64,000 nucleotides of DNA, taken from positions 310,001 to 374,000 of the forward strand of contig OZ251535.1 of NCBI GenBank assembly GCA_965243165.1, in the 5' to 3' direction. Position 1 is the first letter of the stretch. Each line of letters opens with the position of its first letter. The notes under the pieces were generated by a model. It ran no database searches. It was not told the origin of the DNA and saw only the letters and a program-made list of their open reading frames with translations. Shown in pieces: positions 16,795 to 27,900 of this stretch. This stretch comes from CATQHD01 sp965243165 (GTDB lineage: Bacteria; Actinomycetota; Acidimicrobiia; Spongiisociales; Spongiisociaceae). Made by a program: the position numbers and the translations under genes.

Positions 16795-17165
16795 AGGCGG
16801 CGGGAGGCCGTCACGGCCACCGCTTCCGGGCCTGCCCCCCGATCGGGGCGCTGGGACGAGGCTGGAGGATCGAAGGGGCCGAGTCCGCGAAATATCTTCG
16901 AACATACATACCCCTAGCCGGAAGCCTGAAAATTTGGTATAAAGAGTGGGCTGAAGCACAAACACCGCCGCGAGTTCTGGAGAGGGCGGCGGTCAGAGAC
17001 GGATCCCGTTCGGTCCGGCCCCTCTCGGGCCGGAGGCGGCCTCGTGCGGCCCGGCGGATTTTCGTTCAAGGAGGCGGAGGCGGGGGATGGGCCCGGGTTT
17101 GCCGGCGGTGGGGGCCGATTTTCGCGGTCTTGGGGCGTTTGGTTGGAATCGAACTTCGAGCCCTT
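16795..17165 (+). repeat. Structured repeat R2, copy 1
   Basis: One of three copies (also 34570-34945 and 55630-55950). Holds stem CCGGCCC/GGGCCGG with loop CTCTC, an upstream stem CCGCCGC/GGCGGCGG, and the AT-rich marker GAAAATTTGGTATA. No credible ORF. Confidence 0.65.
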
Positions 17166-17297
17166 GTTCACACCCTGATTACCCCGAGGTCTTGTCAGCA
17201 GGACAGCCGCCGCCGGGGGGGGGGGCCGCCGCCGGCTTGTTCACACCCTGATTACCCGAGGCCTTGTCAGGGTAACCTTGGGGCTGCCCATCTAGGA
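17165..17297 (+). repeat. Dispersed repeat R3, copy 2, with internal duplication and G11 tract
   Basis: CACCCTGATTACCC-type sequence occurs twice, at about 17171 and 17243, separated by GCCGCC-rich DNA with an 11-G run at 17215-17225. It ends GCCCATCTAGG just before the lipoprotein gene start. R5, R2 and R3 together fill the 650-base gap after zwf. Confidence 0.6.
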
Positions 17298-17308
17298 AAG
17301 AGGGATCC

Positions 17309-17893
17309 GTGGCCCGCCTGCGGTATGTCTTTGCGGTTCTCGCATTGGCCGCGCCGGCTGTTGCCTGCGGCGGCGGGGGCGCCGAGGAGGCGGCCGGGGC
17401 GGACGACCGGACGGCGGAAGTCGCCTCCCTGGAGGAGGGGCTTTCCGAGGAGGAGCAAACCGAGCGGCCCAGCTACGAGGAGGGGCTGCTGTTGTTCACG
17501 GCCTGCCTTCGGAATCAGGGCATCGAGGCGCCGGACATCCCGGTCGACGCCGACGGCCGGCCCGTCCTGTCCGCCGGGTTGGTGGAGCAGATCGACACCG
17601 ACTCTCCCGAATTCGCAGCCGCCTTCGCTGCCTGCGTCCCGTTGCTCACCCTCTCCTCCCCCGTCGATCTGGGCGCCGACCCCGAGCTTCAGGCGGTCGT
17701 GCAGGACGGCCTCCGCCGCTTCTCCGCCTGCATGCGGGAGAACGGGGTCGAGGAATTTCCCGACCCCGCCCCCGGCTGGGACGGCAACGGCTCGCCGTAT
17801 CCGGTGGCCGAGGCCTTCGACGACTCCGACCCCGATGTGGATGCGGCCCTCGACGCCTGCTCGAGCCTGATCTCGTTCCCGAGCGTGGGCTGA
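17309..17893 (+). CDS. Predicted secreted lipoprotein, start of MacB-like operon
   Basis: 194 aa with a signal peptide ending in the lipobox-like LAAPAVAC (cysteine about residue 20), then an acidic Gly/Glu-rich linker and a domain with four further cysteines (TACLRNQG, AACVPL, SACMRENG, DACSSL) that could form two disulfides. I recognise no named domain. GTG start at 17309 after AAAGAGGG. It is followed after 4 bases by an adaptor gene and then an ABC ATPase and permease, so it is probably the extracytoplasmic member of that system. Confidence 0.65.
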   Translation: MARLRYVFAVLALAAPAVACGGGGAEEAAGADDRTAEVASLEEGLSEEEQTERPSYEEGLLLFTACLRNQGIEAPDIPVDADGRPVLSAGLVEQIDTDSPEFAAAFAACVPLLTLSSPVDLGADPELQAVVQDGLRRFSACMRENGVEEFPDPAPGWDGNGSPYPVAEAFDDSDPDVDAALDACSSLISFPSVG

Positions 17894-17897
17894 GCCG

Positions 17898-18974
17898 GTG
17901 CGGAAGATCGGCGGGGCCGCCCTGCTTCTGGTGTTGGCTTCGCTGCCGGCGGTAGTGATCTTATTCGCGGCCGGCCGGACGGCGGACGGCCCCGGAGAGG
18001 GGGCGGCGGTGCGCAAACCCGAATCGGCGTCCGCCTCGGTGGTCCGCACCGACCTGCGGCGGGTGGAGGCCTTCCCCGCGGTGCTCCGCTACACGGCGCC
18101 CCGGACGATCATGACCGGGATGGGGGGCACGGTCACCAGGATGCCCGAAGAAGGCGCCGAGCTGGGGCGGGGGGACGCGATCTTCGAGATCGACGGGCGG
18201 CCGGTGTTCCTCTTCTACGGGGAGCGGCCCATGTGGAGGCCGCTGGCGCTGGGGGCGGACGGCTCCGCGGTGTCCGGCCCCGACGTGGAGCAGCTGGAGG
18301 CCAACCTGGCGGCGCTCGGATACGCCTTTCCCGATTCCTCCCCGCCCGACCGGATCTTCGACCGGGGCGCCGCCCGCCTGGTGAGGGAGTGGAGGGCCGA
18401 GGTCGGGCTGGAGGCCTGCGGCTGCGTGGAGCAGGGCCGGATCGTATACGCCGAGGGCCGCATCCGGGTGGACCGCCGCTTGGCGGAACCGGGCGCGGTC
18501 GCGGCGCCGGGCGACCCGGTGGTCGCAGTGTCGGGGACCGGCCAGGAGGTGTACCTGGAGCTGCCGGCCGACCGCCTCGGGCTGATCGAGGAGGGGCAGG
18601 CGGTGACCGTGGAGCTGCCGGACGGCGCCGGGGCGGGCGCCTCGGTGGCCAGCATCGGAGCGGTGCGGTCCGACCCCGGCGACCGGAGGAGGGGCGGCTT
18701 CGCGGAGGTGTCGATCCTCCTCGACGACCCCCGCCGGGGGGAGGAGTTCGGCGGGCGCTCCGTGGAGGTGGAGATCATCACCGACGAAGCGGCGGGGGTG
18801 CTGGCGGTCCCGATCAAGGCGCTTCTGGCCCTGGCCGAAGGCGGCTACGCGGTGGAGGTGCAGCGGGGCGGAGAATCTGTCCTGACGGCGGTGGAGACCG
18901 GCCTGTACGCCGGCGGCCTGGTGGAGGTGGAGGGCGGCTTGGCGGCCGGCGACCTAGTCGTGGTCCCCGGGTAG
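17898..18974 (+). CDS. Membrane-anchored periplasmic-adaptor-like protein (HlyD/peptidoglycan-binding type)
   Basis: 358 aa. One N-terminal membrane segment (about 8-26), then a lipoyl/barrel-like adaptor body (PAVLRYTAPRTIMTGMGGTV, EGAELGRGDAIFEIDGRPVF), a central peptidoglycan-binding-like stretch (VEQLEANLAALGY... FDRGAARLVREW), and a C-terminal beta domain ending YAVEVQRGGES...VETGLYAGGLVEV. This matches adaptors paired with MacB-type ABC pumps in Gram-positive bacteria. GTG start; 3-base gap to the ATPase gene. Probably links the pump to the cell wall. Confidence 0.75.
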   Translation: MRKIGGAALLLVLASLPAVVILFAAGRTADGPGEGAAVRKPESASASVVRTDLRRVEAFPAVLRYTAPRTIMTGMGGTVTRMPEEGAELGRGDAIFEIDGRPVFLFYGERPMWRPLALGADGSAVSGPDVEQLEANLAALGYAFPDSSPPDRIFDRGAARLVREWRAEVGLEACGCVEQGRIVYAEGRIRVDRRLAEPGAVAAPGDPVVAVSGTGQEVYLELPADRLGLIEEGQAVTVELPDGAGAGASVASIGAVRSDPGDRRRGGFAEVSILLDDPRRGEEFGGRSVEVEIITDEAAGVLAVPIKALLALAEGGYAVEVQRGGESVLTAVETGLYAGGLVEVEGGLAAGDLVVVPG

Positions 18975-18977
18975 GCC

Positions 18978-19709
18978 GTGCGGTCCGAGGGAACGCCGCG
19001 CGGCGCCCGGGGCGGGGATCGAGGCGCCCTGTCCCTGGAACTGACCGAGGTCACGAAGGTGTATCCGGGGCCGCCCGAGGTGACCGCCCTGGCGGGGGTG
19101 AGCCTGGCGGTCCGCCCCGGCGAATCGGCGGCGGTGGTGGGGCCTTCCGGGTCGGGGAAGTCCACACTTCTGAACTTGATGGGCGGCCTCGACCTGCCCA
19201 CCTCCGGCTCGGTGAAGGTGGCGGGGCGGGAACTGTCCGGGCTGGGGGACAAGGCCCTGTCGGGGATGCGGGCGCGGATGATCGGGTTCGTCTTCCAGGA
19301 GTTCTATCTGCTGCCGGGGGCGTCGGCGCTCGACAACGTGTCCGAAGGGCTCCGCTACCGGGGCGGCCCGACCCGGGTGCGGCGGGAGCGGGCCGAGGAG
19401 GCGCTGCGGCGGGTGGGGCTGGGAGACCGACTCCACCGCCTCCCCGATCAGCTGTCCGGCGGGGAGCGGCAGCGGGTGGCAGTCGCCCGGGCGGTGGCGG
19501 GGCGGCCGGCGGTGGTGCTCGCCGACGAGCCGACCGGCAACCTGGACAGCGCCGCCGGGCGGGAGATCATCGACCTGCTGATGGAGCTGAACTCCGAGGG
19601 CGCCGCCGTCTTGACCATCACCCACGACCCCGAAGCCGCTTCCCGCTTCCCGCGCCGGATAAGGCTGCGCGACGGGCGGGTGGAAGGGGAGGATCGAGAT
19701 GAGGGGTGA
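18978..19709 (+). CDS. ABC transporter ATP-binding protein, MacB/LolD family
   Basis: 243 aa. Walker A GPSGSGKSTL, Q-loop FVFQEFYLLPG, signature LSGGERQRVAVARA, Walker B VVLADEPTG with the DEPTGNLD pattern typical of the MacB/LolD/FtsE group, and switch histidine in TITHDPEAA. GTG start at 18978. It overlaps the permease start by 11 bases. Powers the FtsX-type permease encoded next; this class drives mechanotransmission (export or extrusion) rather than classical import. Confidence 0.9.
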   Translation: MRSEGTPRGARGGDRGALSLELTEVTKVYPGPPEVTALAGVSLAVRPGESAAVVGPSGSGKSTLLNLMGGLDLPTSGSVKVAGRELSGLGDKALSGMRARMIGFVFQEFYLLPGASALDNVSEGLRYRGGPTRVRRERAEEALRRVGLGDRLHRLPDQLSGGERQRVAVARAVAGRPAVVLADEPTGNLDSAAGREIIDLLMELNSEGAAVLTITHDPEAASRFPRRIRLRDGRVEGEDRDEG

Positions 19710-20898
19710 GGGCGGGGGCGGCCGCCTGCGCTTCGGCGGCGCCCTGGCGGTGAGCGCCTCCGGCCTGCGCCGCCGCCCCGGGAGGGCCGCCCTGACCGCG
19801 CTGGGGATCGCGGTCGGCGCCGCCGCCATCACCTCGGTGCTGGGCATCACCGCCTCCGGGCGGGCGGCGCTGATCGCCCAGCTCGACCGGCTGGGCACCA
19901 ACCTGATCAGGGTGACCCCCGCCGCCGGCGTCTTCGGCAACGCCGACGGCCTGCCCCCCGAAGCGGCGGCCATGCTGGGGCGGGTGGGGCCAGTGGAGCA
20001 GGTCACGTCCACCGCCCTCTTGGACGTGACGGTGCTGCGCAACGATCTGCTCCCGCCCCTGGAGACAGGGGGGCTGTCGGTGCTGGCCGCCCCGGCGGGC
20101 CTGCCCGAGGTGCTGAACGCCGAGATGGCGGCCGGGCGGTTCCTCGACGAGGCGGCCGAGGCTTTTCCGACCGCCGTGCTGGGGCGGGTGGCCGCCGAGC
20201 GGCTGGGGATGACCGACGCAGAACGGACGCGGAGGGTGTACATCGGCGGGGAGTGGTTCGAGGTGATCGGCGTGCTGGGCGGGATGATCCTGCATCCCGA
20301 CATCAAGCGGTCGGTGATCATCGGCGAGCCGGCCGCCCGCGACCTGTTCGTCGAGGAGCTGAGGCCCACCGCCCTCTACGCCCGCGTCCACCCCGACCGG
20401 GTGGAGGAGGTGCTGAGGGTCATACCGGCCACGGTCGATCCGGCCAACCCCGGACGGGCGGCGGTCACCCGCCCCGTGGATGCGCTGGCGGCGCGCCGCC
20501 AGGCAGAGGAGGCGCTGACCGGCCTGCTGGTGAGCCTGGGGGGCGTCGCCCTGCTGGTCGGAGGGGTGGCGATCGCCAACGTGATGGCCATGTCGGTGTT
20601 GGAGCGGCGCATGGAGATCGGCCTGCGGCGGTCTCTGGGTGCGACGCGGGGCGACATCCGCCTCCAGTTCATGGGCGAGGCGGTGATGTTGGCCGGGATA
20701 GGAGGGGCGCTGGGCGCGGCGGCGGGCGCCTCGATCACGGCGGTTTTCGCCGCCGCCCGCGGCCTCGCCCCGACGATGCCCCTGCCCGCCTTGGGCGGCA
20801 GCGTCCTGGCGGCCCTGGCGGCGGGCGCCCTGGCCGGCGTCTACCCGGCGGTGCGCGCCGCCCGCATCCCCCCCGCCCAAGCCGTCCGTTCCCCCTGA
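19699..20898 (+). CDS. ABC transporter permease, MacB/FtsX type
   Basis: 399 aa. One N-terminal helix (LTALGIAVGAAAITSVLGI), a long extracytoplasmic MacB_PCD domain, then three C-terminal helices (about 278-300, 328-350, 360-380), including the FtsX core VLERRMEIGLRRSLGATRGDI. Last gene of the lipoprotein/adaptor/ATPase/permease operon. Likely exports a peptide, lipid or antibiotic; substrate unknown. Confidence 0.9.
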   Translation: MRGEGGGGRLRFGGALAVSASGLRRRPGRAALTALGIAVGAAAITSVLGITASGRAALIAQLDRLGTNLIRVTPAAGVFGNADGLPPEAAAMLGRVGPVEQVTSTALLDVTVLRNDLLPPLETGGLSVLAAPAGLPEVLNAEMAAGRFLDEAAEAFPTAVLGRVAAERLGMTDAERTRRVYIGGEWFEVIGVLGGMILHPDIKRSVIIGEPAARDLFVEELRPTALYARVHPDRVEEVLRVIPATVDPANPGRAAVTRPVDALAARRQAEEALTGLLVSLGGVALLVGGVAIANVMAMSVLERRMEIGLRRSLGATRGDIRLQFMGEAVMLAGIGGALGAAAGASITAVFAAARGLAPTMPLPALGGSVLAALAAGALAGVYPAVRAARIPPAQAVRSP

Positions 20899-21186
20899 TC
20901 CGCATCGATGTGAATTCAGGGAGGTTGTTCCTGCGGCTGGGCCGCCGTCTGGGGCGGTCTGGGCGGTTGCGGGGGTAGACGCCGGCGGCGGGCAGTTGCT
21001 CGACGTTGTCCCAGGCAGGACGCTTCTTCAGCCGCGCGGGACGGCTGCGGGAGCAACCCGCAACTTCGCCAACTACCGGATCGGGCCCTCCTCTACGCCG
21101 GGAACTCAACTGGAAGCTGTTCCCCGCCCTCACTCTCCCTGAATCCGAAGAGACCCCAACCCACTGGCGTAACCCACTTGGTCGGT
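20899..21186. other. Gap without recognisable gene
   Basis: 288 bases of GC-rich sequence with no ORF of plausible composition. Repeat M5 follows directly. Confidence 0.4.
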
Positions 21187-21313
21187 TTAGAAGAAGCGCG
21201 GACAGGCGGGCGGAGGGTAGAAGTTGCCGGCAGCCGGCGGTTGCCTGCCAGGGGTTTCTCTGGCAGTCCGGCGGACCTGAACATCCTGGCCGACGCCGAT
21301 CCGCGCGCCTATG
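21187..21313. repeat. TIR module M, copy 5
   Basis: Left end AGAAGAAGCGCGGACAGGCG; right end, reverse-complemented, GCATAGGCGCGCGGATCGGC. Very similar to copies 3 and 7. Confidence 0.7.
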
Positions 21314-21314
21314 C

Positions 21315-21625
21315 GATGAACAACCGGGGCCAGAGGAGCCCGCCTTTCGTCCGGCTGCCGAAAGTTGTCATACCCCCCTGGTACCTTGGGGCGGTACACA
21401 AACCGCAGCCGGTCCGGATGCTGCGGTCATACAGAGGCCGCCCGGCCCAGAGCCGGGGCTCCAAGGGCTGGGCGGCCGACCTGGCTGTGCCGAGGCGGAT
21501 CGGGCGCAGAGGGCCGCAACGCGTCCTCTGTGTCCGAAGACGGTGGTTCGGAGGCGGCGGGGGCGGGGCCCGGCGAAGCCGGGGCGGGGGGCGGAGAACG
21601 CGAAAAACGGTGTGCTGCTTGGGCT
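21315..21625 (+). repeat. Structured intergenic repeat S, copy C (reference copy)
   Basis: Ordered inverted repeats: GTACC 21381-21385 / GGTAC 21393-21397; ACCGCAGC 21402-21409 / GCTGCGGT 21420-21427; GAGCC/GGCTC near 21451-21462; GCGGCC 21472-21477 / GGCCGC 21512-21517 enclosing CTGTGCC 21485-21491 / GGCGCAG 21503-21509; TCCGAA 21533-21538 / TTCGGA 21547-21552; CCCGGC 21569-21574 / GCCGGG 21578-21583 with loop GAA. It follows the MacB-type operon in the same orientation. No credible ORF. Confidence 0.8.
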
Positions 21626-21637
21626 TGGTTTGGGTTT

Positions 21638-21762
21638 CAGAAGACGAGCCGATGGGCATAGAGGATAGAAGTTGCTGCTGGTCAGCGGGTGGTCTGCCGG
21701 GGGTTTCGCCGTGAGGCCAACGCATCCGAACAACCTGGTCAGCCCTATCTGCTCGTCCTCTT
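21638..21762. repeat. TIR module M, copy 6
   Basis: Left end AGAAGACGAGCCGATGGGC; right end CCTATCTGCTCGTCCTCT. Completes an M-S-M composite at 21187-21762. The remaining bases to 21991 hold nothing I recognise. Confidence 0.7.
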
Positions 21763-21991
21763 ATTCGTTTCGTCTTCTGGGCCATGTCGGCACGGGTTCT
21801 TGTCAGGGCGGCCTTGGCGGCCTCCTCGGCGGGTGTCGACCTCTGCGCCCACTCCCGCCGCATCACCGAGGCCGCTGACCCGGCCGCCTCTACGGGCTGG
21901 GGCGGGCTGCGCTGACTTCGGGGGGCGGTTCCGGCCCGGTCTCCTGGGTTGGCTGGGGAGGCCGGGGGCCGGATAAAGAAGCAGCTCTGCG

Positions 21992-24900
21992 TTATCCCCC
22001 GGCGGTGGGTTGGGTGTCGGCGGGGGCGAGGTTGACGGCCCGGACGAAGAACGATGCCATCTGCGCCCGGGTTACCGGCTGGTTGGGGCAGTAGTTGAGG
22101 GGTTCGGCGGAGCATCCTCGGGTTACGCCTGTTTGGTACATCCCTTCGAGGGCGGCTAGGACTTCGGGGGAGAGGCCCTCGGCGTCGCCGAACCGGCTGG
22201 TTTCGGTGGGGACGGCGTCGAGGTGGGGGAAGGCGCCGATCATCATGATGGCCATGTCGGCGCGGGTGACTACCCCGCCGGGGTTGAACACCCCTCCGGG
22301 GGCGCTGAACGCGCCTACGGAGACGACCCATTCCGCGAAGGGGCGGAACCATTCGTCGGCTTCGACGTCGGCGAGTTGGATTCCTTCGGGGGCTTGGATG
22401 GTCCACCGCTGCGAGACGGCCCGGTGGAGGAAGGCGGACATCTGCCGGCGGGTGATCTCCGCGTCGGGGCAGTATTTGGCGGCGTCTTGGGCGTCGCAGC
22501 CGAGGGTGATCCGCCACGCCGCGATGCGTTCGATGTTGTCTTGGTGGACGTTGCCGTCGTCGTCGCAGAACCGGCCGACGCAGGCCGGCGCGGGCGGCTG
22601 GGCCGGGGGCGGAGCACCACCACCGCCGCCCCCTCCGCCGGCTGGGGGAGGCGCGCCGCCGCCCCCTCCGCCTCCTCCGCCGCCTGATGGGGGTGGAGCA
22701 CCACCGCCTCCGCCGCCTCCTCCGCCGCCTGATGGGGGTGGAGGCGCAGCGACGTCGCCGTCGTCGGTGATGGTCAAACGAGCCGAGGAAATGTCGAACC
22801 CCGACGCGGAGCCCGTAATCGACACCGTCTTGGAATTGCCGGGGAGGGAGTCGTCGGTCACGGTCATGGAGAACGTTCGGGATCCCGACGTCTCCCCGGC
22901 GGGGATCGTGATTGAGAACGACCTCGGACTCAGGCTGGTGTAACCGCTCCCCGCGACCCTAACATTCACCACCAGATCCACAGACGGGGCGGAACCCACT
23001 GTGGCGGTAACCCTACGGGTGATCCGGCCTGCGTCTTCCCGCACCGACGCCTGATTCAACGACAACCGAACATCGTTGTCTCGAATGACGAGATCGACCG
23101 GAGCGACAGCAAACCCCTCCACCGCCGCCGACACCCGCAACGTCTCGTCGCCCTCGAAAGCGCGGTCGTTGACCGCGGTCAACCCAAACGTTTTGGACGC
23201 GCTGTTCTGAAAGACCGGCAAGAACACCGCGCCGGGGGCAGACGCAATGCGGTAATCACTGCCGGCAGCGGTTCCGCCCCCGAAGGTCACCCGCCCTATC
23301 CGGGGCGTATTAGACGACCGATATACATGCGACCCCCGATACGACAGCTGCACCCGCACCTCGGGGCTGGCCCCCTCCAGAACGCTGGTCAACGGGTCCC
23401 CGTCGGCGTCCAACAAACCCAAGAGAATATCACTGTCCAGAAAAGTCAAAGAATCAGACTCCACCGTCGTGAACCCCAAACCGGTCAAAGCGGCCCCCAG
23501 AGTAGCACCGCCGTGGATCATCAACACCTCAGGCCCCTCCAAACCCTGCCGGGGCCCGTCGGGCCTCAACTCCAAATCGAAATCAACAGTCCCCTCATCC
23601 TCATGAACCGGAATAACCACCGCCAGTGTTGCGCGGCCTCGGCCCGATAAGGGGCCGGTAACCGGCGTGTAATCATACCACGCGGCGGGTTCCTGGCCCG
23701 CTACCCCCAACACCAACGGAACCGTCACCGACCGGGGCAGCACCTTGCTCCCCTCCGGCAGGGCCGCCTTCACCCGCACCCGGACCGTGCTGCGGTCAGG
23801 CGGCGGAGGCTCCCAGACCTCCGTCAAATCCTCCCCGTTCGTGTCCAGCACCGTCAAAGCAATAGTCGTAGGCGACGCGTCGTCGTCGGTGATCCCGAAA
23901 CTCGTCGACACCACCTCATACGACGTACCGCCGACATCGACGGCGGCGCCTTCGATCACCACCGTCTCCGCCGTCGAACCCTCCGCAACGTCGTCGTCGT
24001 TCAACACCACCGTAAACGTCGCCGTCCCCGTACTGCCGTTAGCCGGAATGGCCACCGCCAGCCCATGACCCGGCGGAGGCGCCGGCGACTGACCCGGCGG
24101 ATACGACACCCGGAAATCCTCCCCCACCTCGAACGACGCACCATCGTCGCGCACCGCGGTGCCGCCCACCGCGTTCAAACCCACCACCACCCCACCCGAA
24201 GGAGCCGTTACCCCCGACGGCAGCGCCGCCGACACCTGCACGGTCTTGGTGCCCGTGTCTTCCTCTCCCAACGAAGTCTGCGTCCCCGACGTTCCGGTGT
24301 CCGCGTCGTCCACCGTCAACGTGATCCCCGAACCGGCGATGTTCAACACCGCAGGCGTAACCGACAAGGTCTGCGGCCCCATCATCCCCGCCCCCGTCAA
24401 GTTGGCCGTCTCCACCCCTGTGTCGGCGTCAGTAGGCGCCGTCACGTCGACGGTCGCCGACCCGAACAGAGAACCCGCCGGGATCACCACCGACACCTCA
24501 TCGCCCGCCGCGTCCGTCGTGAAATCAGTGCCCAACGTCGCCGCCTCGGTTCCGTCGCCCGACGCGATGGTTACTGTAACCGTCGTGTCCGACGTCAATT
24601 CTGTAGCCGTCCCCGCGAACCGGGCCGTAACCCGCACCGGCTGCGCGCCGGAGCCTTCCACCACCGTCCCCGGCGACACCGACAACACCACATTCGCGTC
24701 GTTGTCCTCGATCGTCAACACCCCCCCGGCTTCCCTGGTTTCGCCCCACTGCGTATACGTCCCCACCAGCTCGAGCTCCTCCGGCCCCTCCACCACCGCG
24801 TCATCGACGATCGACAACCCCGACACCGCCGCCGCCGGAGAAGCCGTACTGCCCCCCGCAATCGTCAACGACACCGCTGACGGCGACGGCCAAGAAAAAT

Positions 24901-27900
24901 CATCCGCCCCCGCCGCCCCCGAACCATCCCCCGCCGCCGCGCCCGTCAACGACGCCGCAAACGAATCAGTCAAATCCGTTCCCGACCCCTGAAACTCCGC
25001 CTGAACCTCCACCGACCCCGAACCGCCCTCCACAAACGAACCACTGAACCTCGGGCGGATATCATCATCCAAAACAGTAAACGCCATCCGCTCCACAACA
25101 AACCCAGACGGATTGCCCAAAGCCTGAAAATAGAACTCCTTCGTCGGCTCCGCATAGTCGTCCTGGCAATTGGTCCAAGGTATCCACACATGACCCGAAA
25201 CAGCACCCGCCCCAACCGAAAGGTTCTTATGATTGGACGGAGACATATGCTCCAAAGTCGTGACGTAATCCAAATCCTTTGTCGCCGTGCCCGGCCTCGC
25301 TACCACCCGAAACCCCACATTGGCGCTGTAAGTAGAAGATGTAGAAGCAACGAAACCATCACCCGCACCGCTTCCCAAAGCCCCCTCCAACCTGATATAC
25401 CGCGTCTGCACGCTCGCGGCGCACCTCGTCCGCCCCCCCGTATAATCGGCCGGGGGATCATCCAGTTCAACAGCAAACGGAGCATCCACACCCGCAATAC
25501 CCAACTTGACCGCCCGGTCCGCGTCGGTAACCGCCAACGAAACCGGAGCAACCGCAAACCCCGTCGCCTCCCCCGTGAAACGGATCGTCTCATTATCCTC
25601 CGTAACCGTATCCGAAACAGGCGCAACCGTCACATCCGCCGTCCCCACCGTCTCCCCAACCGCGATAGACACAGTAACCGAAGACCCAGAAACCGAAGAC
25701 CCAGAAAGCGTGTAATCAACCCCCGCGTCCGCCGAGCTTCCCGCCGCGCCCACCGTCACCGTCACCTCTGCAGGGTTGTCCGCCACGGCCGCATCCGCCG
25801 TAGCCGTTATCCGCACCGTCTGCGCCCCGCCGTCCTCACCCACCGCCGACAACGCCGCCGGCGGATCAGCCGTATCCGTCAACGACAACACCACCCCCTT
25901 ACCCGGATCCAAGATATCCAACGACGCGCCTGAAACCGTCACCGTCTGCCCGCCCACCGACAAGGTTCCATGCCCCTCGAACGTAACCGTCTCCTGCATG
26001 GCCGACTCATCCGTGCCGTCGTCGGGCGCCGTCAACGTAAACGACTTCGACCCCCTCGTCTCCCCCGCCGGGATCGTAACCGTCAACCGGTCACTCGTCT
26101 CACCCGTAGTGAAATCAGTCCTCAACGTCGCGCCGCCCCCCGCCCCCAACTGCACCACCACATTCGTATCAGACGTCAAAACCGACGACGACCCCGCGAA
26201 CTCCGCCAACACCGTCACCGTCTGCCCGCCCGTCTTCTCCACCACCGACCCCGGCGACACCGACAAACTAACATCAGCATCAGCATCCTCCACATTCACC
26301 TGCAGCACCGCGTCGTTGAAAGTAACCACCTGATCAGTAGGCGACCCATCAGGCTTGGTTGCCGCCAACGCCGGCCTACCCACGATCCGCAGCCGCTCCA
26401 GACCCTCCACCACATCATCATCCACAACCGATATATTCTCCAACGTTGTCAACCAACCATCATCAACCGGCTTACCCGCCGGAATAGGAATCGACCTCCT
26501 CGCCCAATCAAAAGAAAAATCACCGGCGCTCAACAACCCCGGCCCCTCCGCCACCGACAACGCCACCACCGTATCAGACGTCAACACAGAACGGTCCGCA
26601 TCTGTCCAACTCTCAGGATTCCGCCCACTAGGGACAGAGGCAAACTTAGTATGAAAAGCATTCATACCCGCACCAATAACCAAATCCGTCCCCGACGAAC
26701 CCTCCGCCAAAGTCGGATTACTTTGAACAGCCATATAGACCTGTACATCATCATCGATTATCAACCCATCAACATTGACAATCTCAAAACCATCCACCGG
26801 ATCAAAACCAATCTTGAAAGTCTCATCAGGCTCCGCGATATAATCATAATAGCTGTCAATAGTATTCTGATTATTGATCGGGAGAAACCGGAAAAATATG
26901 CTGCCCGCATTCAACGTCGGCCAATAATTATTCAGTCCATAGGTGGCCTGGAAAAATGGTCTTATACCTGTACTCGTTACATCGGGGGTTCCCGGAAGGT
27001 CTGGAGCGACAGCATGTATTTCGGCAGTCCCGGCGAAACCATTGAAGTGAAGGGACAGGTTCTCACTGTAGGTCGAAGACGTAACCCCATCCACCCGGAC
27101 GGTGAACCACGGGCGAGGGCCGTTATGACAATGACAAAATTGCTCCCCGCCGACAGGACCATGAGGATCACCAGTCTCCCGTAAAACGAGGCCACCGTCC
27201 TCATCACTAAAAAATTGATGGTTCCTATTAGAACCCTGATTATCCATCGTAACAACAATCGTACGATCCGCATCCAAAATCAACAAATCAACATCCTCAA
27301 CAGTATACGGCGCCGGAGCCGTACCCGAAAACCCCCTCACAACCTCATGATCCTCGAACACCCGATCCGAAAAAGTCGTAAACACCATATCACCCGAAGA
27401 CCCACTCGTCCCACCCGAACTGATAGAAAGCGTCAACGAATCAGAACCAGAAACCTCAGTCGTATAATCCCCGCCCGTCCCCTCCGTCGCCGTCTCCCCG
27501 GTATCAGTCATCGACACCGACACATCCACATTCGCAGGCACCTGCACCCCCGCCGGAACCGAAGCAACCAACCGCACCGTCTGACGCCCGTCGTCCTCCC
27601 CCAACCCATCAACAGGCTGACCCGCCGCATCCACGAACGACAACGTAATCACATTGTCATCATCCACGATATTCAAACCCACATCAGAAATCGCCGAATA
27701 ACCCGTCGCCGACGTAGTAGCCGAAAACACAATCGTCTCATCCCCCTCCACCAACAAGTCATCGACCGGCGTCACCGTCAACGCCGCCGCCGCCCGCCCC
27801 ACCGTATCCCCGCTCGCGATCGTCACCGTCCACGAAGCCGCCGGCGCTGTTATCTCATAATCCGTCGTCAACGTCGCCGTACCAGCCGCCGCCGACACAT

